The notes beneath the pieces are model-generated. The model saw nothing but the letters and a program-made list of their open reading frames with translations. It was not told where the DNA came from and made no database searches. Of a stretch of DNA of 21,703 nt, positions 20,079-21,703 are shown in pieces. The position numbers and the translations under genes are program-made. Source of the stretch: CAZPGL01 sp964586175 (lineage in GTDB: Bacteria; Actinomycetota; Acidimicrobiia; Acidimicrobiales; MedAcidi-G1). The stretch spans positions 1-21,703 of the forward strand of contig CAZPGL010000033.1 in NCBI GenBank assembly GCA_964586175.1, in the 5' to 3' direction. How positions within the stretch are numbered: the first letter of the stretch is position 1; every line of letters begins with the position of its first letter.

Positions 20079-21593
20079 ATGACCCCACCGCTGCTCGAAC
20101 TCATCGGCGTCAGCAAACGCTTTCCCGGCGTGTTGGCCAACGACGCCGTCGATCTTGACGTGCACGCGGGCGAGGTCCATGCCTTGTTGGGCGAGAATGG
20201 GGCCGGCAAGAGCACCCTCGTGAAGATCTTGTTCGGCCTCTACGAGCCGGATGCCGGACGGGTCCTCCTGGATGGGGAACCTTCCGGGATCGTCTCACCC
20301 GCCTCGGCGATCGCCGCCGGCGTGGCCATGATCCATCAGCACTTCATGCTGGTGCCGACCCTGACCGTCGCCGAGAATGTGGCGCTGGGTCTGGCTGGGA
20401 GCGGTCGTCTCCTCGATACCAGCGGTGTGGTTGATCGGGTTGAGGAGTTGTCCCGCGAGTACGGGCTTGAGGTGGATCCGCAGGCCGAGGTTTGGCAGCT
20501 GTCGGTGGGGGAGCGGCAACGGGTTGAGATCATCAAGGCCCTGTACCGCGACTGTCGACTCCTCATCTTGGATGAACCGACGGCGGTGCTCACCCCGCAG
20601 GAGGTCGACGAGTTGTTCGTCATCCTGCGGCAGATGGCCGACGACGGCCGGGGGTTGATCTTCATCTCCCACAAGTTGGACGAGGTCCTCAAGTTGTCCG
20701 ACCGCATCACCGTGCTCCGGGATGGCCGGGTGAGTGGCGAGACTGTGCCTGCCGAGACCTCGAAGGAGGATCTGGCCCGCATGATGGTGGGTCGACCGGT
20801 GCAGTTGGCACCCGACAAGCCGGGCATCGACGTGGGCGCGGTGCGGCTGTCGATCGACGGCTTGACGGTGATCGGTGATCGGGGAACCGAAGCCGTCGAC
20901 GGCTTCGGCCTGGAGGTTCGCGCAGGGGAGATCCTCGGGATCGCCGGCGTGTCGGGGAACGGTCAGCGGGAGTTGGCCGAGGCGGTCGCGGGTCTACGCC
21001 GGCCAGTGTCGGGACGGGTCGAGGTCGATGGGCGGGACATCACCGGTGCCCATCCGAGTGAGGTGCGGGCTGCGGGCATCGCCTACGTCCCCGAGGAACG
21101 CATGCGCGACGGCGTGGTCGCCGAGTTCAGTGTCGCCGAGAACATGATGCTGGTGGGCCACGATCGCGAGCCGTACTGCAGTCGCGGTGTGCTGCGGCTT
21201 GGCCGGATCTCCGAACGGGCCGCTGACCTTGTTGAGCGGTTCACGGTCAAGACGCCGTCGCTGGACACGCCGACCAAGAATCTCTCCGGCGGCAACATCC
21301 AAAAGTTGATCATGGCTCGAGAGCTCTCAGGGGAGCCGTCGGTGCTGGTTGCATCACAACCGACCCGGGGCGTCGACATCGGCGCCGCCGAGTACATCCA
21401 CCGGCGTCTCGTCGAAGAACAGGGACGGGGGACCGCCATCCTCGTGATCTCTGAGGACCTGGACGAAGTGATGGCGCTTAGCGACCGCATCGGCGTCATG
21501 TTCGAGGGTCGCTTGGTGGGTGTTGTCGACCGGGCCGATGTCGACGTGGCCCAGTTGGGGTTGATGATGGCCGGCAGCGGCGCCGTCGCCTGA
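20079..21593 (+). CDS. ABC importer ATP-binding protein (two ABC domains)
   Basis: The product has 504 residues, normal for NupO/CUT2-type double ATPases. Domain 1 (about 5-235): Walker A GENGAGKST at 38-46, Q-loop in MIHQHFML, signature LSVGE at 141-145, Walker B LLILDEPTAVL with D165/E166, and H-loop in FISHKLDEV. Domain 2 (about 255-500) has a degenerate Walker A (AGVSGNGQRE), signature NLSGGNIQ, and Walker B altered to VLVASQPTRGVD. One active and one degenerate site is normal in this family. It powers the two permeases. ATG 20079 directly follows the palindrome GATCCGGATC (20069-20078) and has no convincing ribosome site, which may keep its translation low. Confidence 0.93.
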   Translation: MTPPLLELIGVSKRFPGVLANDAVDLDVHAGEVHALLGENGAGKSTLVKILFGLYEPDAGRVLLDGEPSGIVSPASAIAAGVAMIHQHFMLVPTLTVAENVALGLAGSGRLLDTSGVVDRVEELSREYGLEVDPQAEVWQLSVGERQRVEIIKALYRDCRLLILDEPTAVLTPQEVDELFVILRQMADDGRGLIFISHKLDEVLKLSDRITVLRDGRVSGETVPAETSKEDLARMMVGRPVQLAPDKPGIDVGAVRLSIDGLTVIGDRGTEAVDGFGLEVRAGEILGIAGVSGNGQRELAEAVAGLRRPVSGRVEVDGRDITGAHPSEVRAAGIAYVPEERMRDGVVAEFSVAENMMLVGHDREPYCSRGVLRLGRISERAADLVERFTVKTPSLDTPTKNLSGGNIQKLIMARELSGEPSVLVASQPTRGVDIGAAEYIHRRLVEEQGRGTAILVISEDLDEVMALSDRIGVMFEGRLVGVVDRADVDVAQLGLMMAGSGAVA

Positions 21594-21636
21594 GCGTCGA
21601 GCCAGCGGTCGAGGCTTTCGGCTCCCGTCCCACCGG

Positions 21637-21642
21637 TAGGGT
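21637..21642 (+). promoter_or_regulatory. -10 element of the tRNA-Val promoter
   Basis: TAGGGT ends 9 nt before the mature 5' end of tRNA-Val. It is the same hexamer as before the gene at 6030. No clear -35 box is seen. The 58-bp gap after the ATPase gene holds nothing else. Confidence 0.45.
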
Positions 21643-21651
21643 GACCGCCCC

Positions 21652-21703
21652 GGGCGCGTAGCTCAGCTGGCTAGAGCACCTCCCTTACAAGGAGGGGGTC
21701 GGG
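21652..21703 (+). tRNA. tRNA-Val (TAC), 5' part only
   Basis: Acceptor 5' strand GGGCGCG (21652-21658), D stem GCTC/GAGC, anticodon stem CCTCC/GGAGG and loop CTTACAA with anticodon TAC at 21686-21688, so valine. The window ends at the start of the T arm, so the T loop and 3' acceptor strand are not visible. Confidence 0.93.

Noticed and set aside
1..21703. CRISPR arrays, insertion sequences, toxin-antitoxin or defence genes
   Set aside because: No regularly spaced repeats, terminal inverted repeats, transposase or nuclease motifs were seen on either strand; the only tandem repeats are in-frame protein linkers and heptads.

Overview
The window is very GC-rich, densely coded DNA with GTG starts, threonine-rich lipoproteins, a likely F420-type PPOX protein and luciferase-like flavin enzymes. 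This points to a high-GC actinobacterium. The gene set fits a free-living, perhaps marine, member of the Acidimicrobiia (Ilumatobacter-like), but that placement is inference from style and content. Many genes have a TAGNNT-type -10 hexamer ending only 7-8 nt before the start codon and no Shine-Dalgarno, the actinobacterial pattern of leaderless mRNAs.

Layout. 1-45 is the 3' part of tRNA-Asn(GTT). 135-1313 encodes an M24-fold metalloenzyme whose metal and catalytic residues match the DMSP lyase DddP in order and spacing. 1323-1487 is a C-terminal remnant of a PhzF-type isomerase, overlapping a secreted lipoprotein gene (1484-2605). A CAT-anticodon tRNA at 2629-2701 is tRNA-Ile2 rather than tRNA-Met. 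The minus strand at 2705-5058 holds a coiled-coil lipoprotein and a DUF1214-type protein, followed by a divergent AMIN-like lipoprotein (5136-5756).

6030-7013 is an unnamed possible Fe(II) oxygenase and 7024-7425 (minus) a PPOX-type flavin/F420 protein. A tight operon at 7579-9656 encodes a luciferase-like monooxygenase, a 4-oxalocrotonate-type tautomerase and an alpha/beta hydrolase. Together they look like an oxidise-isomerise-hydrolyse catabolic module, with an operator-like dyad upstream at 7491-7516. 9705-11987 holds a repeat-built membrane protein (DUF5671-like) and a SRPBCC protein. They face a minus-strand pair: a nitroreductase fused to a SRPBCC domain, followed by a stand-alone nitroreductase. 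13969-15174 is a gamma-butyrobetaine hydroxylase-like dioxygenase that has lost its zinc site. It meets an unidentified minus-strand gene tail to tail, and that gene is divergent from an inositol-monophosphatase-family gene (15811-16572).

16755-21593 is a BMP-family (nucleoside-type) ABC importer in the order permease, permease, lipoprotein receptor, double ATPase. It has its own promoter and a hairpin between receptor and ATPase genes. The window ends in the first 52 nt of tRNA-Val(TAC).

I saw no transposase, integrase, CRISPR array, rRNA or prophage gene, and no gene-free stretch longer than 300 bases (the longest is 5757-6029). The most interesting items are the DddP-like enzyme, the three-gene flavin oxygenase operon, the nitroreductase-SRPBCC fusion beside its separate homologues, and the leaderless promoter pattern.
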